Position numbers and translations under genes: made by a program
In this document: piece by piece, positions 1 to 8,107 of the stretch
Numbering within the stretch: position 1 is the stretch's first letter
How the letters are laid out: each line of letters opens with the position of its first letter
From: Bacillota bacterium
GTDB lineage: Bacteria; Bacillota; Clostridia; Lachnospirales; Lachnospiraceae
DNA length: 24,807 nt
Reading direction: 5' to 3'
Assembly: GCA_022717655.1 (NCBI GenBank)
Contig: JAIIAN010000017.1
Span: forward strand, 1-24,807
The notes under the pieces: generated by a model
Told to the model about the DNA's origin: nothing
The model's input: the letters and a program-made list of their open reading frames with translations, nothing else
The model's database searches: none

Positions 1-525
1 ATAATAAGCATTGCAGTAATGTATCTTCAAAGTAGAGCTATGTAACTTTTTACTGCTCCCATAATCTGCCCGATAAACTTTATCGAATTTACTATAATAA
101 ATATTTTGATTTCCTTTATAAAGATAATCCTCTAATTTGTTGTTTACAACCGCTATAAAATTTAAGTTTGAATGCATATTTACAATACTTGAAAGCACAT
201 TATTGGCATTATCAATGCTCTTTAAAGACTTCAAATCCGTCTTATTGCTACATTTGACATAATCTTGTACTGACGTATCAATTACTGTCGCAATTGCCAT
301 CATTTTATAGTTTTCCAATGAGCTTTCAAAATTTTCTACAATCACATTATTCTGCGTTTTCAAAAGCTCCATTGACTGTTTCTTGATTGACATTACCGTC
401 GATAGCGTTGAAACCAGCAACATAATCGCCGTTGTAAGTACAATCGCCACACTAACCAGTAACTGCATTTTTTTATCAAATTTCCAGTCAGCGACCCGCT
501 CCAGCCATTTTTTTATTTTTCCCAA
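1..525 (-). CDS. Sensor histidine kinase, YesM type, N-terminal part (runs off the window)
   Basis: About 175 residues of the amino end are present; the reading frame is open at the window edge. The protein starts with a short basic cytoplasmic stretch, a membrane segment at about residues 20-40 (MQLLVSVAIVLTTAIMLLVS) and then a polar, extracytoplasmic-looking region, the layout of YesM-type kinases with an external sensor domain. The kinase core itself lies outside the window, so the call rests on this layout and on the neighbouring sugar ABC transporter, which such two-component systems often control. I chose a TTG start at 525 because AGGAGA lies 5-6 nt upstream; the first in-frame ATG is 17 codons further in and has no such site. 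A methyl-accepting or other sensor with the same amino end is possible. Confidence 0.6.
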   Translation of the reverse strand, partial: MGKIKKWLERVADWKFDKKMQLLVSVAIVLTTAIMLLVSTLSTVMSIKKQSMELLKTQNNVIVENFESSLENYKMMAIATVIDTSVQDYVKCSNKTDLKSLKSIDNANNVLSSIVNMHSNLNFIAVVNNKLEDYLYKGNQNIYYSKFDKVYRADYGSSKKLHSSTLKIHYCNAYY

Positions 526-566
526 TTTTCTCTCCTGCCTTTCACTTGTTGCCTCTCCCTTTTTTG

Positions 567-596
567 ATTATAGCAAAAAACTGCTGCCCCTTTCAA
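567..596 (-). promoter_or_regulatory. Promoter of the sensor kinase gene
   Basis: On the minus strand TTGAAA (591-596) and TATAAT (567-572) are separated by 18 nt, about 40 nt ahead of the TTG start. The site overlaps the terminator of the upstream transporter genes, so the kinase can be transcribed separately. Confidence 0.6.
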
Positions 597-620
597 CGAA
601 ATTAAAAGAAGCAACAGCTT
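575..620 (-). terminator. Terminator of the sugar ABC transporter genes
   Basis: Minus-strand arms at 611-620 and 578-587 pair over 10 bp with two G-U pairs around a 23-nt loop, and the 3' arm runs into six T residues. It follows the second permease gene by about 90 nt. Confidence 0.55.
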
Positions 621-705
621 TATTTTTATCAAGTATCAAATTGTGAAACACATCGTTTGTTTAAGGGATATTTTCTTATTTAGAAAATAAATTTCAAGCA
701 AAAAA

Positions 706-1554
706 TCAACCTTTTACTGCACCTGCTGTCATACCTTTTACCAGTTTATCCTGGAAGATAATGAACATGATAATCATTGGAAGCAGGGTTAAAGTAAGAA
801 CAGCCATAATCATTGGAGTGTTCATGGAATACTGTCCCTGGAATTCCCAGATTGCCAGCGGCAGAGTTCTGTTCTGTGAGGACTGTGTTAAGGTGTAAGC
901 AAATGAGAATTCGTTCCACATATTTACACCATTGTAGATTGCCAGTGTTGCAAGACCAGGTTTGGCCAGTGGTAAAATCATAGAGAAGAACATCTGGATT
1001 TTTCCACATCCATCAATTTCTGCGGATTCTTCGATTTCTCTCGGAATCTCTTTCATAAAGCTTGTTAAGATAAAGACTGAAATCGGCACTGCAAATGCAA
1101 TGTACGGACCAATCAGTGCCCAAATAGAGTCATATAAACCAGTTGCTTTTGACATTTTAAATACCGGAATCAATGTAATATGTACTGGAATTGACATACA
1201 TGCTACAATCAATCCGTAAATTGGCTGAGCCAGTTTGAATTTAAATCTTGCCAGCGGATAAGAAGCACATGCTGAAATAAACAGCAGTAAAATCAGGGAA
1301 ACTGCAAGTACAATCACACTGTTTTTAAAGTAGTTTAAAAATCCACCGGTTAATACTTCTGTGTAGTTCGCCCAGTTTAATTTATCTGGAAGCTGGAATA
1401 CACCTTTGGTTAACATTTCAAATTTCTCTTTAAAAGAGTTGAGCACCATGAAGATAAATGGTGTAAAGGAAACGATAAGCCATACGATTGCAAAGAAGAA
1501 TGCTACAATCCACGCAGCTATACTTTTTCTTTTACTTTTCTTATAAGTATCCAT
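706..1554 (-). CDS. Carbohydrate ABC transporter permease (MalG/LplC-like)
   Basis: This 282-residue inner-membrane protein is one half of the transport channel of a CUT1-type sugar importer. It has about six hydrophobic segments and the cytoplasmic EAA loop near residues 177-205 (EIDGCGKIQMFFSMILPLAKP), which docks on the ATPase subunit. It starts 3 nt after the stop of the other permease gene, with AAGGAGG 8 nt ahead of its ATG overlapping that stop region, so the two are translated together. No ATPase gene is present; importers of this type commonly use a shared MsmX-like ATPase encoded elsewhere. The sugar cannot be told from the sequence. Confidence 0.92.
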   Translation of the reverse strand: MDTYKKSKRKSIAAWIVAFFFAIVWLIVSFTPFIFMVLNSFKEKFEMLTKGVFQLPDKLNWANYTEVLTGGFLNYFKNSVIVLAVSLILLLFISACASYPLARFKFKLAQPIYGLIVACMSIPVHITLIPVFKMSKATGLYDSIWALIGPYIAFAVPISVFILTSFMKEIPREIEESAEIDGCGKIQMFFSMILPLAKPGLATLAIYNGVNMWNEFSFAYTLTQSSQNRTLPLAIWEFQGQYSMNTPMIMAVLTLTLLPMIIMFIIFQDKLVKGMTAGAVKG

Positions 1555-1557
1555 GAA

Positions 1558-2460
1558 TTAATCCTCCTTCTTTCCATTTAATAATTTCATGGTAATCAAA
1601 GATACCATAGAAATCAGAATAAACATACCGCCTGCTACTGCAGAACCATAACCCATGTTAAATGTCTTAAATGACTGTTTGTACATGTAAGTTGCCATCA
1701 ACTCTGTTGATGTACCAGGACCACCGCCTGTCATAACGTAAATCAAATCGAAGTATTTTAAAGAACCTACCATGGAAAGGATTGCTGCACTCTTCATGGA
1801 TGGTACTAACAGAGGAAGTGCGATTTTCCAGAAGTACTGTCCTCTTGTTGCTCCGTCAATTCTTGCTGCTTCAAATACATCATAAGGGATGTTTGTAAAA
1901 GCTGCCATGAAGTAAACCATGTAGAATGGGGTGAACTGCCAGCAGATAATCAGGATAACAGTAATCAGTGCTGTTTTTGGATTACCAAGCAGGTCGACAT
2001 TTCCACCACCGAACCATCCTGCGATTGTACTTACGATACCACCGTTTGTTGCTAATGCATAAGTAAATAAGAAACCAATTGCTACAGATGACATTAACAG
2101 TGGAATAAACCAGATAACCTTGAAGATGGTCAGTTTCTTGCCACCGAAGTCTAAGAATGTTGCAAGTGCAAGACCAATCGGAATCTGTATCACGATAGAT
2201 AAAATCATGATGATAACATTATTTTTAAATGCAATCCAGAAACTCTTGTCTGCCAACAGTTTTGTCCAGTTGCCAAGTCCAATAAATTTCTTAGCGGATG
2301 AAATACCGTTCCACTGGTATCCACTTGTGATGAATGTATCTACAATCGGATAGAACACGTAAACCAACATTAAGATGGCTACCGGTGCAAGGAACAACGC
2401 CGCTACTTTTCTTGTGTTTCTCTGTCTTAATTCCAACAAAGAAATACTTTTTTCTTTCAT
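1558..2460 (-). CDS. Carbohydrate ABC transporter permease (MalF/LplB-like)
   Basis: This 300-residue membrane protein is the partner channel subunit. It has an amino-terminal membrane segment at about residues 18-40 followed by five more, and an EAA loop near residues 205-235 (AARIDGATRGQYFWKIALPL). The frame is open further upstream to 2553, but I place the start at 2460 (MKEKSISLLE) because AAGGAGGG lies about 8 nt ahead of it and the extra 31 residues are not typical of the family. The gene is separated from the binding-protein gene by 254 nt holding a hairpin and a copy of a 39-bp repeat, so its expression is probably set apart from that of the lipoprotein. Confidence 0.92.
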   Translation of the reverse strand: MKEKSISLLELRQRNTRKVAALFLAPVAILMLVYVFYPIVDTFITSGYQWNGISSAKKFIGLGNWTKLLADKSFWIAFKNNVIIMILSIVIQIPIGLALATFLDFGGKKLTIFKVIWFIPLLMSSVAIGFLFTYALATNGGIVSTIAGWFGGGNVDLLGNPKTALITVILIICWQFTPFYMVYFMAAFTNIPYDVFEAARIDGATRGQYFWKIALPLLVPSMKSAAILSMVGSLKYFDLIYVMTGGGPGTSTELMATYMYKQSFKTFNMGYGSAVAGGMFILISMVSLITMKLLNGKKED

Positions 2461-2525
2461 AATAAAAGCCCTCCTTCTTATTTCTCTCAACGCTTTTCTT
2501 ATTGTATATATTAACAAAGAAGCAA

Positions 2526-2564
2526 TATAAAAAACATAGAACAATCTACACATTATCTATAATT
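2526..2564. repeat. 39-bp direct repeat, copy 1, upstream of the permease genes
   Basis: It is identical over 39 bp to 4144-4182 and has the same orientation relative to the downstream gene. On the minus strand it contains two half-sites of the form TAGATnnTGTn / TAGATnnTTCn exactly 11 bp apart. Candidate -10 boxes TATATA and TACAAT follow at 2501-2510. An operator for an AraC-type response regulator fits the neighbouring YesM-type kinase, but that is inference. Confidence 0.75.
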
Positions 2565-2624
2565 ATTTGACTTTGTTTGTGCAGAAATTATAGATTTTTC
2601 TATCTTTTTTCTTGTAAACGTAAA

Positions 2625-2654
2625 GAACCCATGTACACTTTTGTACATGGGTTC
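2625..2654 (-). terminator. Hairpin between binding-protein and permease genes (attenuator or mRNA stabiliser)
   Basis: A perfect 13-bp stem (2625-2637 with 2642-2654) closes a 4-nt loop. On the minus strand it is followed by TTTACGTTTAC, a weak U tract, so partial termination is likely. Such hairpins after binding-protein genes usually keep the lipoprotein message more abundant than the permease message. Confidence 0.55.
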
Positions 2655-2714
2655 AAAAGAAAGGGTAGATTTTCTTTATAAAAAACTTGAAATGGTTTTT
2701 ACTTTAAAAATGAA

Positions 2715-4058
2715 TTATTCAGCTTTTGTGCTTAAATATTCATCCATTGCATCCTGCATTTCCTGCTGAGCTTCTTCTGGAGTTTTTGTTAAACCAAATA
2801 CTTCCTGTAAACCGTCAAGGTGAGCAGTTGCTACTGAAGGAGCAAGGTACTGGTCATACCATAACTGGATTTCCGGTGCATTGTTTGCAGCTTCAACAAT
2901 TTCTTTTGTCAGCGGGTCTGTCAGTTTGTCTTCGATACCTTTGATTGGAGGAATTTTTCCACTTTCTACTTCAAAGTCAACAACTTCATCAGATAACAGG
3001 TCTTCTGCACATTCAAATGCAGCTGCTAATTTGTCATCTGTACAGTTGAAAGATACGAACTGGTCACCTACAGTACCAATCTGGATAGTTGGGTCTGCAT
3101 CAGAACCTTCGATTTCCGGGAATGGAAACCAGCCAATCTTCTGATAGAATTCTTCACTATCTGTTGCAAATGTACCTGTATACCAGGAACCACAAAGCAG
3201 CATACCTGCTGTTTCCTGATACATTAACTGTTTTGCCTGTCCATCATCTTCACTTAAGGAGTTAACACCTTCTGGGAAGTATCCGTCATTTACCCATTCC
3301 TGGATTTTTTCACCGGCTTTGATGAAGCAGTCATCTGTAAATTTGCCTTCGCCTGCTACTGCATTCTGGAATGGTTCAAGTCCGCCATAACGAGCTGCTA
3401 AGCACATAAAGTACATAGAACCTGTCCATTTAGAACCGTTAGCCAGTGCAAATGGTGTAATTCCGTTGTCTTTTAAAGTTGCGCAGATATTTTCCAAATC
3501 AGATAATGTTTTTGGTTCTTCCAAGTTATATTTTTCAAACATTTCTTTGTTATAGAAGATACCAGCTAAAGATACGTTCTGATAAGGTACTGCATAAATA
3601 TGGTCTTTATAAGTTGCCTGTGCAATCGCAGCATCCATTAATTTATCTTTGATGTCAGAGTTGTTGAATAAATCATCGATTGGCTGAGCATATCCAGAAT
3701 CAATGTATTCAAACATCGGACCACCTGACCAGCTGGAATACATATCCGGGCATTCCCCTGAACTCATTGCTACAACCAGTTTTTCTTTGTAAGTATCGTT
3801 CTGTGTTGGAACGCTTGTTACATGATATCCGGATTTTGTTTCAGAATTGAATTTTTCAACTGCTTTATTGATAACATCTTTATCCGGTGATTCTGTTCCG
3901 ATGTTCCAATATACGATTTCTTTGTCGTCTCCGCTTCCGCCTGATGAAGCAGAACTGCTGTCACTGCTGTCTCCACCGCTTGAACCACAAGCTGCTAAAG
4001 ATGCTGCCATTAAAGCTGCCATAGAAAGTGCTGCAAGTTGTTTCATTCTTTTTTTCAT
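2715..4058 (-). CDS. Sugar ABC transporter substrate-binding lipoprotein
   Basis: This 447-residue extracellular lipoprotein captures the sugar for the two permeases encoded downstream. A signal peptide with a basic start (MKKRMKQLAAL) and the lipobox LAAC with Cys24 is followed by a Ser/Gly/Asp-rich linker to about residue 46 and then a family-1 solute-binding fold (EIVYWNIGTESPDKDVINK). The length fits the family. AAGGAGG lies 9 nt ahead of the ATG. The gene has a 39-bp repeat 86 nt upstream and a hairpin after its stop. The substrate is unknown; the beta-galactosidase gene about 1.3 kb away on the same strand makes a galactoside possible, though hydE lies between on the other strand. Confidence 0.93.
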   Translation of the reverse strand: MKKRMKQLAALSMAALMAASLAACGSSGGDSSDSSSASSGGSGDDKEIVYWNIGTESPDKDVINKAVEKFNSETKSGYHVTSVPTQNDTYKEKLVVAMSSGECPDMYSSWSGGPMFEYIDSGYAQPIDDLFNNSDIKDKLMDAAIAQATYKDHIYAVPYQNVSLAGIFYNKEMFEKYNLEEPKTLSDLENICATLKDNGITPFALANGSKWTGSMYFMCLAARYGGLEPFQNAVAGEGKFTDDCFIKAGEKIQEWVNDGYFPEGVNSLSEDDGQAKQLMYQETAGMLLCGSWYTGTFATDSEEFYQKIGWFPFPEIEGSDADPTIQIGTVGDQFVSFNCTDDKLAAAFECAEDLLSDEVVDFEVESGKIPPIKGIEDKLTDPLTKEIVEAANNAPEIQLWYDQYLAPSVATAHLDGLQEVFGLTKTPEEAQQEMQDAMDEYLSTKAE

Positions 4059-4143
4059 TCTCTTTTTCCTCCTTATAATTCCGCTTTCATTTCTTCGACC
4101 GAAATGAACTTTCCTGATGAATCTAATATTATCAAAAAAAGTC

Positions 4144-4182
4144 TATAAAAAACATAGAACAATCTACACATTATCTATAATT
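4144..4182. repeat. 39-bp direct repeat, copy 2, upstream of the binding-protein gene
   Basis: It is identical to 2526-2564. A candidate minus-strand -10 box GATAAT follows at 4128-4133, about 70 nt ahead of the lipoprotein start. Having the same element before both transcription units suggests co-regulation. Confidence 0.75.
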
Positions 4183-4219
4183 TTCTTACCTGATATCATG
4201 GCAGAATCCACAAACTCTA

Positions 4220-4248
4220 TTGACATCCCTTACCCTAAATGGTACGAT
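4220..4248 (+). promoter_or_regulatory. Promoter of hydE
   Basis: TTGACA (4220-4225) and TACGAT (4243-4248) are spaced by 17 nt, with a TG pair just before the -10 box. The start codon follows 45 nt later. Confidence 0.65.
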
Positions 4249-4292
4249 TTTCACAAATAAATTCCAAAAATTTAGCGAAGTAGGTGAAAAAT

Positions 4293-5315
4293 ATGAACTT
4301 TCAGACACAAATTTTAAGCTACACCGATGAAGAACTTGCCTCTCTGATTGAAGATGAAACAGTGACCGAAGCACTTGGAAAAGAGGCCGATAAGGTACGC
4401 CGTGCCAATTATGGCAATGAAGTTTATGTGCGTGGTTTAATTGAATTTTCAAATTATTGTAAAAATGACTGCTACTACTGCGGTATCCGAAAAGGAAATC
4501 AAAAAGCAGACCGCTACCGCCTTTCTTTTGATGACATTTTATCCTGCTGTGAAGAAGGCTTTCAACTTGGTTTCCGCACCTTTGTACTTCAGGGTGGGGA
4601 GGACCCGTGGTACACCGATGAGAAAGTCTGTCAGATTGTTTCTGCTGTTAAAGAACACTTTCCGGAATGTGCCGTTACGTTATCCATTGGAGAAAAATCA
4701 AAAGAAAGCTATCAGGCTTATTTTGACGCTGGCGCAGAACGTTACCTGCTCCGCCACGAAACTGCAGACCCTGTCCATTATCAGAAACTGCATCCTGACA
4801 GCATGAGCCTTGAAAACCGCAAACGCTGTCTCTTTGATTTAAAAGAAATCGGATATCAGGTCGGTTCCGGATTCATGGTCGGCTCTCCTTATCAGACTGC
4901 CGAAAATCTTGTCTCAGACCTGCGGTTTTTGCAAAAATTACAGCCGGATATGATTGGAATCGGACCTTATATTACCCATCAGGATACACCGTTTGCCGAA
5001 TTTCCAAGCGGAAGTCTCACAAAAACTCTGCGTCTGGTTTCGATTTTAAGACTGCTCTTTCCTTATGCACTGATTCCTTCCACCACTGCACTTGGAACGA
5101 TTCATCCAGAAGGACGGGAACTCGGACTAAAAGCCGGAGGCAATGTTGTGATGCCAAACCTTTCTCCTGTCTCTGTCCGTAAAAAATACGAACTCTATGA
5201 AAATAAGATTTGCACCGGAGAAGAAGCCGCACAGTGCAGAGGATGCCTTGAAGCAAGGGTAAAAAAAGCCGGATATCAGATTGTAACGGCAAGAGGCGAT
5301 GTAAAACCTCATTAA
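4293..5315 (+). CDS. hydE: [FeFe] hydrogenase H-cluster maturation radical SAM enzyme HydE
   Basis: HydE is a radical SAM enzyme that helps build the diiron subcluster of [FeFe] hydrogenase together with HydF and HydG. The 340-residue product has the radical SAM cysteines in the CX3CX2C arrangement (Cys56, Cys60, Cys63 in NYCKNDCYYCG), a GGED segment soon after, and a carboxy-terminal CX7CX2C group (CTGEEAAQCRGC), the position of the second iron-sulfur cluster in HydE. I start it at ATG 4293, five nt after AGGTGA, rather than at the in-frame GTG at 4284. It stands alone, with its own promoter and terminator; no hydrogenase, hydF or hydG is in the window. BioB-like or PylB-like paralogues are the alternative, but the C-terminal cysteines favour HydE. 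Confidence 0.9.
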   Translation: MNFQTQILSYTDEELASLIEDETVTEALGKEADKVRRANYGNEVYVRGLIEFSNYCKNDCYYCGIRKGNQKADRYRLSFDDILSCCEEGFQLGFRTFVLQGGEDPWYTDEKVCQIVSAVKEHFPECAVTLSIGEKSKESYQAYFDAGAERYLLRHETADPVHYQKLHPDSMSLENRKRCLFDLKEIGYQVGSGFMVGSPYQTAENLVSDLRFLQKLQPDMIGIGPYITHQDTPFAEFPSGSLTKTLRLVSILRLLFPYALIPSTTALGTIHPEGRELGLKAGGNVVMPNLSPVSVRKKYELYENKICTGEEAAQCRGCLEARVKKAGYQIVTARGDVKPH

Positions 5316-5318
5316 ATA

Positions 5319-5364
5319 AAAACGCTGGAACTGAAGAGTTATTTTTCTTTAGAACCAGCGTTTT
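5319..5364. terminator. Bidirectional terminator between hydE and the beta-galactosidase gene
   Basis: AAAACGCTGG (5319-5328) pairs with CCAGCGTTTT (5355-5364). The A and T runs at the ends give a U tail on either strand, so it can end both convergent genes. Confidence 0.8.
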
Positions 5365-5378
5365 AATATCAACATTTT

Positions 5379-7388
5379 TTACATTGATTCAATTACCTTA
5401 ATATCCCAAGGTGCAATCGTCAGAGTTTCATTTGAAGTTATTTTTTTATTTTCTAATAAATCCATTCCATCCAGACCCTGCTCTGCTTCCACTGTCTTTC
5501 CAGAATAATTTAAATAATAACGGATTTCTTTTCCCATTTCATTGATTCCTTTACGGACAATTACTGGGAACTGTTCTTTTGGAATTTCAACCTTTGCCTG
5601 ATTTAACACACGTTTCAATACATTTTGTAAAACCTTTGCTCCGGTTTTACATCCGATATAATATCCCATTCCTTTTCCATAAGCATTTTCTGTAATCGCA
5701 CAATACTTGCCCCACATATCATGCTGATAGTTTGCAAGTACAGTGGCTTTTTCTGCTCTGAGCAGTTCCATGAATACTTCTGCTTCCTGATTTTCTTCGC
5801 CTTCTAAAATCATGCCTTCTAATTTTACATTTTTAGGGAAGGTAAACTGGTCGTAAGAAATTCCCAATGCTTCACCGATAATTCCAGGCTGAGTTTCTGT
5901 TCTGACTTTGATATTTTCATCTGCAAAACCAGATTTAAATGTTGCCACAAGAGAACCGCCATTTTTTACATACTCTTTTAATCGTTCTAAGGTTTCATCC
6001 GGTGCAGAATACAACGCCGGAACGACAATTACTTTATAATCGTCCAGATTTTCTGATTCCGGCCATACAAAATCACATTCAATGTTCATGCGGTAAAGCT
6101 CATCATAAATCCATCTCACAATATCATTATAAAATACGTTTCCATTTTCTCCTGAAGTTGCCTGAATTCCAAACCAGTTTAATGCTGTCAGTGCTTCATT
6201 GCTCACCATCACTGCCACATCATTCTTTTTCTTAAGATTGATGAGGTGGCTTCCTATCTCTTTCCACTCATTTCCAATGATACAAGCTTCCCGATAAGTC
6301 GCATTTTCCTTAAAATCGTGGCTTAACAGTCCTTTCCAGTATGTCTCATAAGAATTGTGAATGGAGTGCCAGTGCCAGTACATCACACTATTTGCTCCAG
6401 ATGCCAGATGGCTGTATGCACAAAGTCTAAGCTGTCCCTCATAAGGAGTCCAGCAGGGAAATCCCTGAGCTTCTGTCTCAATTACAAGATAATTGTTACG
6501 TTTCAGACTTCTTGTCATATCTCCGCCAAATGCAATTTCTGCACCTGTAAGTTCATCCTGATTTGGATGATAAATATCACAGCCCGCAATCGTCACTGCA
6601 TTTCCCGCTTTATAATGATTGACATCTGGCTGTACTCCATAAGAATATCCTCTCCACTCAAAATCAAAATTATGAGTGATAAACTGTTCCTCTCTTTTAT
6701 ACTCTGACACAATTTTCGCCTGCCAGCTTAAGAAAGAATCTACTAATGTTCTCTGGAATTTTTCAAATTCTGCACCAAGGCTTCCATTGATTGTTCCTCT
6801 CACATCCGGAAAATCTTCCCACGCATTGATTCGGTTGCTCCAGTAATCTAAACCAAACGCCTGATTCATTTCATCCAGATTATCATGGAATTTTTCTCTT
6901 AAATATTTTACAAATTGAAGCTGAACGTTCTTGCCTGCTGTTCCATAATATTTTGTCTCGTTATCTATCTGAAATCCAATTACGCATTTTCGATGTGCCG
7001 TTACTTTCATCAGCTCACGAATCACACGCTCTGCGTAGAATAAATAAACTGGATTTGTAATGTCCATAATCTGACGCGCGCCGTAAATTCCCTGTCCATT
7101 TTTCGTTGTGGCAATTACATCCGGATGCGCTTTCACCATCCAAGTCGGAACTGCATAGGTTGGTGTTCCAATAATGACATTGATTCCTGCCTGCTCCATT
7201 GCATCCATCACACGAATGACATGAGAAAAATCAAAAACTCCCTCCTGCGGTTCACAGGTACTCCAGGTTGATTCTGCAATTCTAACTGTATTAATTCCAG
7301 CCTTTTTCATCATCTCGACATCCTGGTCGAGACGGTCATAAGGCATGTATTCATCATAATATGCTGCACCAAATAATAAATCTTTCAT
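5379..7388 (-). CDS. Beta-galactosidase, glycoside hydrolase family 42
   Basis: This 669-residue enzyme would release galactose from short beta-galactosides in the cytoplasm; no signal peptide is seen. The amino end has the GH42 TIM-barrel opening (GAAYYDEY, TVRIAESTWSTCEP). Glu144 in FQIDNE is the expected acid/base and Glu304 in LVIETEAQG the expected nucleophile. A trimerisation-type domain follows (about 390-590, with DVAVMVSNEAL), then a small C-terminal beta domain. The length fits the family. An AAGGAG site lies 14 nt ahead of the ATG, rather far, but the amino end fits. It is a single-gene unit with a TATAAT at 7462-7467 and a pair of direct repeats further upstream. Confidence 0.93.
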   Translation of the reverse strand: MKDLLFGAAYYDEYMPYDRLDQDVEMMKKAGINTVRIAESTWSTCEPQEGVFDFSHVIRVMDAMEQAGINVIIGTPTYAVPTWMVKAHPDVIATTKNGQGIYGARQIMDITNPVYLFYAERVIRELMKVTAHRKCVIGFQIDNETKYYGTAGKNVQLQFVKYLREKFHDNLDEMNQAFGLDYWSNRINAWEDFPDVRGTINGSLGAEFEKFQRTLVDSFLSWQAKIVSEYKREEQFITHNFDFEWRGYSYGVQPDVNHYKAGNAVTIAGCDIYHPNQDELTGAEIAFGGDMTRSLKRNNYLVIETEAQGFPCWTPYEGQLRLCAYSHLASGANSVMYWHWHSIHNSYETYWKGLLSHDFKENATYREACIIGNEWKEIGSHLINLKKKNDVAVMVSNEALTALNWFGIQATSGENGNVFYNDIVRWIYDELYRMNIECDFVWPESENLDDYKVIVVPALYSAPDETLERLKEYVKNGGSLVATFKSGFADENIKVRTETQPGIIGEALGISYDQFTFPKNVKLEGMILEGEENQEAEVFMELLRAEKATVLANYQHDMWGKYCAITENAYGKGMGYYIGCKTGAKVLQNVLKRVLNQAKVEIPKEQFPVIVRKGINEMGKEIRYYLNYSGKTVEAEQGLDGMDLLENKKITSNETLTIAPWDIKVIESM

Positions 7389-7461
7389 ATTCTATTTAGC
7401 TACTCCTTTTCCATTATCAAAAAAACACTGCTTTATTTATTTTGTTACTCTTTAAGACCGT

Positions 7462-7519
7462 ATTATAATCTCAAAACCACATTCAAATATATCATTTATC
7501 TTGTCATTCTATCATTTAT
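7462..7519 (-). promoter_or_regulatory. Beta-galactosidase promoter with paired direct repeat
   Basis: A minus-strand -10 box TATAAT lies at 7462-7467 without a good -35 box. Upstream of it the 10-mer ATAAATGATA (minus strand) occurs twice, at 7510-7519 and 7490-7499, with starts exactly 20 bp apart, covering about -35 to -64. Two half-sites two helical turns apart next to a weak -35 suit an activator, for example of the AraC class (inference). Confidence 0.5.
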
Positions 7520-7538
7520 TTTGTTTTTTACTCTATTT

Positions 7539-7724
7539 CTATTCTCGAAACAGCTTTATCACATTCTTAACTATCCAGATAACTTCTATTGCGACTCCCA
7601 GAATAAAAAACACCAATAATGCGCCTTTCAATTCCCAGCTCATTGCAACTCGCATGGTTAAGAAAATCATTGCGATAACAGAAAGCATAAACCATACAAT
7701 AGAGGACTTGTTTTGTTTTTTCAT
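7539..7724 (-). CDS. Small two-segment membrane protein of unknown function
   Basis: The 61-residue product has a basic start (MKKQNKSS), one hydrophobic segment at about 9-28 and a second at about 34-53, then a basic tail (KNVIKLFRE). I choose the start at 7724, which has an AAGGGG site about 8 nt upstream; the longer frame to 7784 adds a stretch without a ribosome site. An extended -10 promoter lies at 7799-7807. It is on the same strand as the beta-galactosidase gene but the latter has its own promoter, so a link is not shown. I do not recognise the family. Confidence 0.6.
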   Translation of the reverse strand: MKKQNKSSIVWFMLSVIAMIFLTMRVAMSWELKGALLVFFILGVAIEVIWIVKNVIKLFRE

Positions 7725-7798
7725 TACATTTTTCCCCTTTCCTTGAAAGAATTTTAAAAAATGAATACGCAAACAGTTTGTCAAAGTTCTATATCAAT

Positions 7799-7807
7799 AT
7801 TATAGCA
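7799..7807 (-). promoter_or_regulatory. Extended -10 promoter of the 61-residue membrane protein gene
   Basis: The minus strand reads TGCTATAAT, an extended -10 element, about 75 nt ahead of the start codon. No good -35 box is visible. Confidence 0.45.
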
Positions 7808-7946
7808 TACCAAAATTTTAGCGGCTATTTCTATTTATCTATTTAATTTTCAGATTCTTTGTCTCATTGTTTCACATTCCCTTCTTTTGAATTTTACACA
7901 AACAGGAAAAACATTCCAAAAACCCCCTGCAAACTACGGATTTCTA

Positions 7947-7975
7947 TTGCTTTCTTCTGTACTCGATGCTATAAT
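7947..7975 (+). promoter_or_regulatory. Promoter of the folate operon
   Basis: TTGCTT (7947-7952), a 17-nt spacer and TATAAT (7970-7975), with TG one base ahead of the -10 box. The expected RNA start near 7982 is just before the riboswitch. Confidence 0.7.
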
Positions 7976-7993
7976 AGCCGCAGATAAATAATA

Positions 7994-8090
7994 TGCAAAA
8001 TAGGATTCTATGCGTTAAGTGTTCAGTGGATGGGGAGTTGCCGCAGAAACGAAAAGCTCGTCTTACGATATGGAGTCCGCACCCGTTGCA
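7994..8090 (+). promoter_or_regulatory. Tetrahydrofolate (THF) riboswitch aptamer
   Basis: The leader contains GCGTTAAGTG at 8012-8021, then GGGGAGTTGCC (8032-8042), ACGAAAAGC and a closing TCCGCACCC, which match in order the conserved blocks I remember for the THF (folT) riboswitch. TGCAA (7994-7998) can pair with TTGCA (8086-8090) as the outer stem, and GGATTC (8003-8008) with GAGTCC (8073-8078) as the next stem. Its place directly upstream of folE and other folate synthesis genes fits the known role of repressing them when reduced folate is plentiful. An attenuator hairpin follows at 8108-8180. Confidence 0.85.
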
Positions 8091-8107
8091 ACACACAGAT
8101 GACAGCA

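Noticed and set aside
2461..2553. Longer amino end for the first permease
   Set aside because: The frame is open to 2553, but the strong ribosome site before the ATG at 2460 and the family length support the shorter protein.
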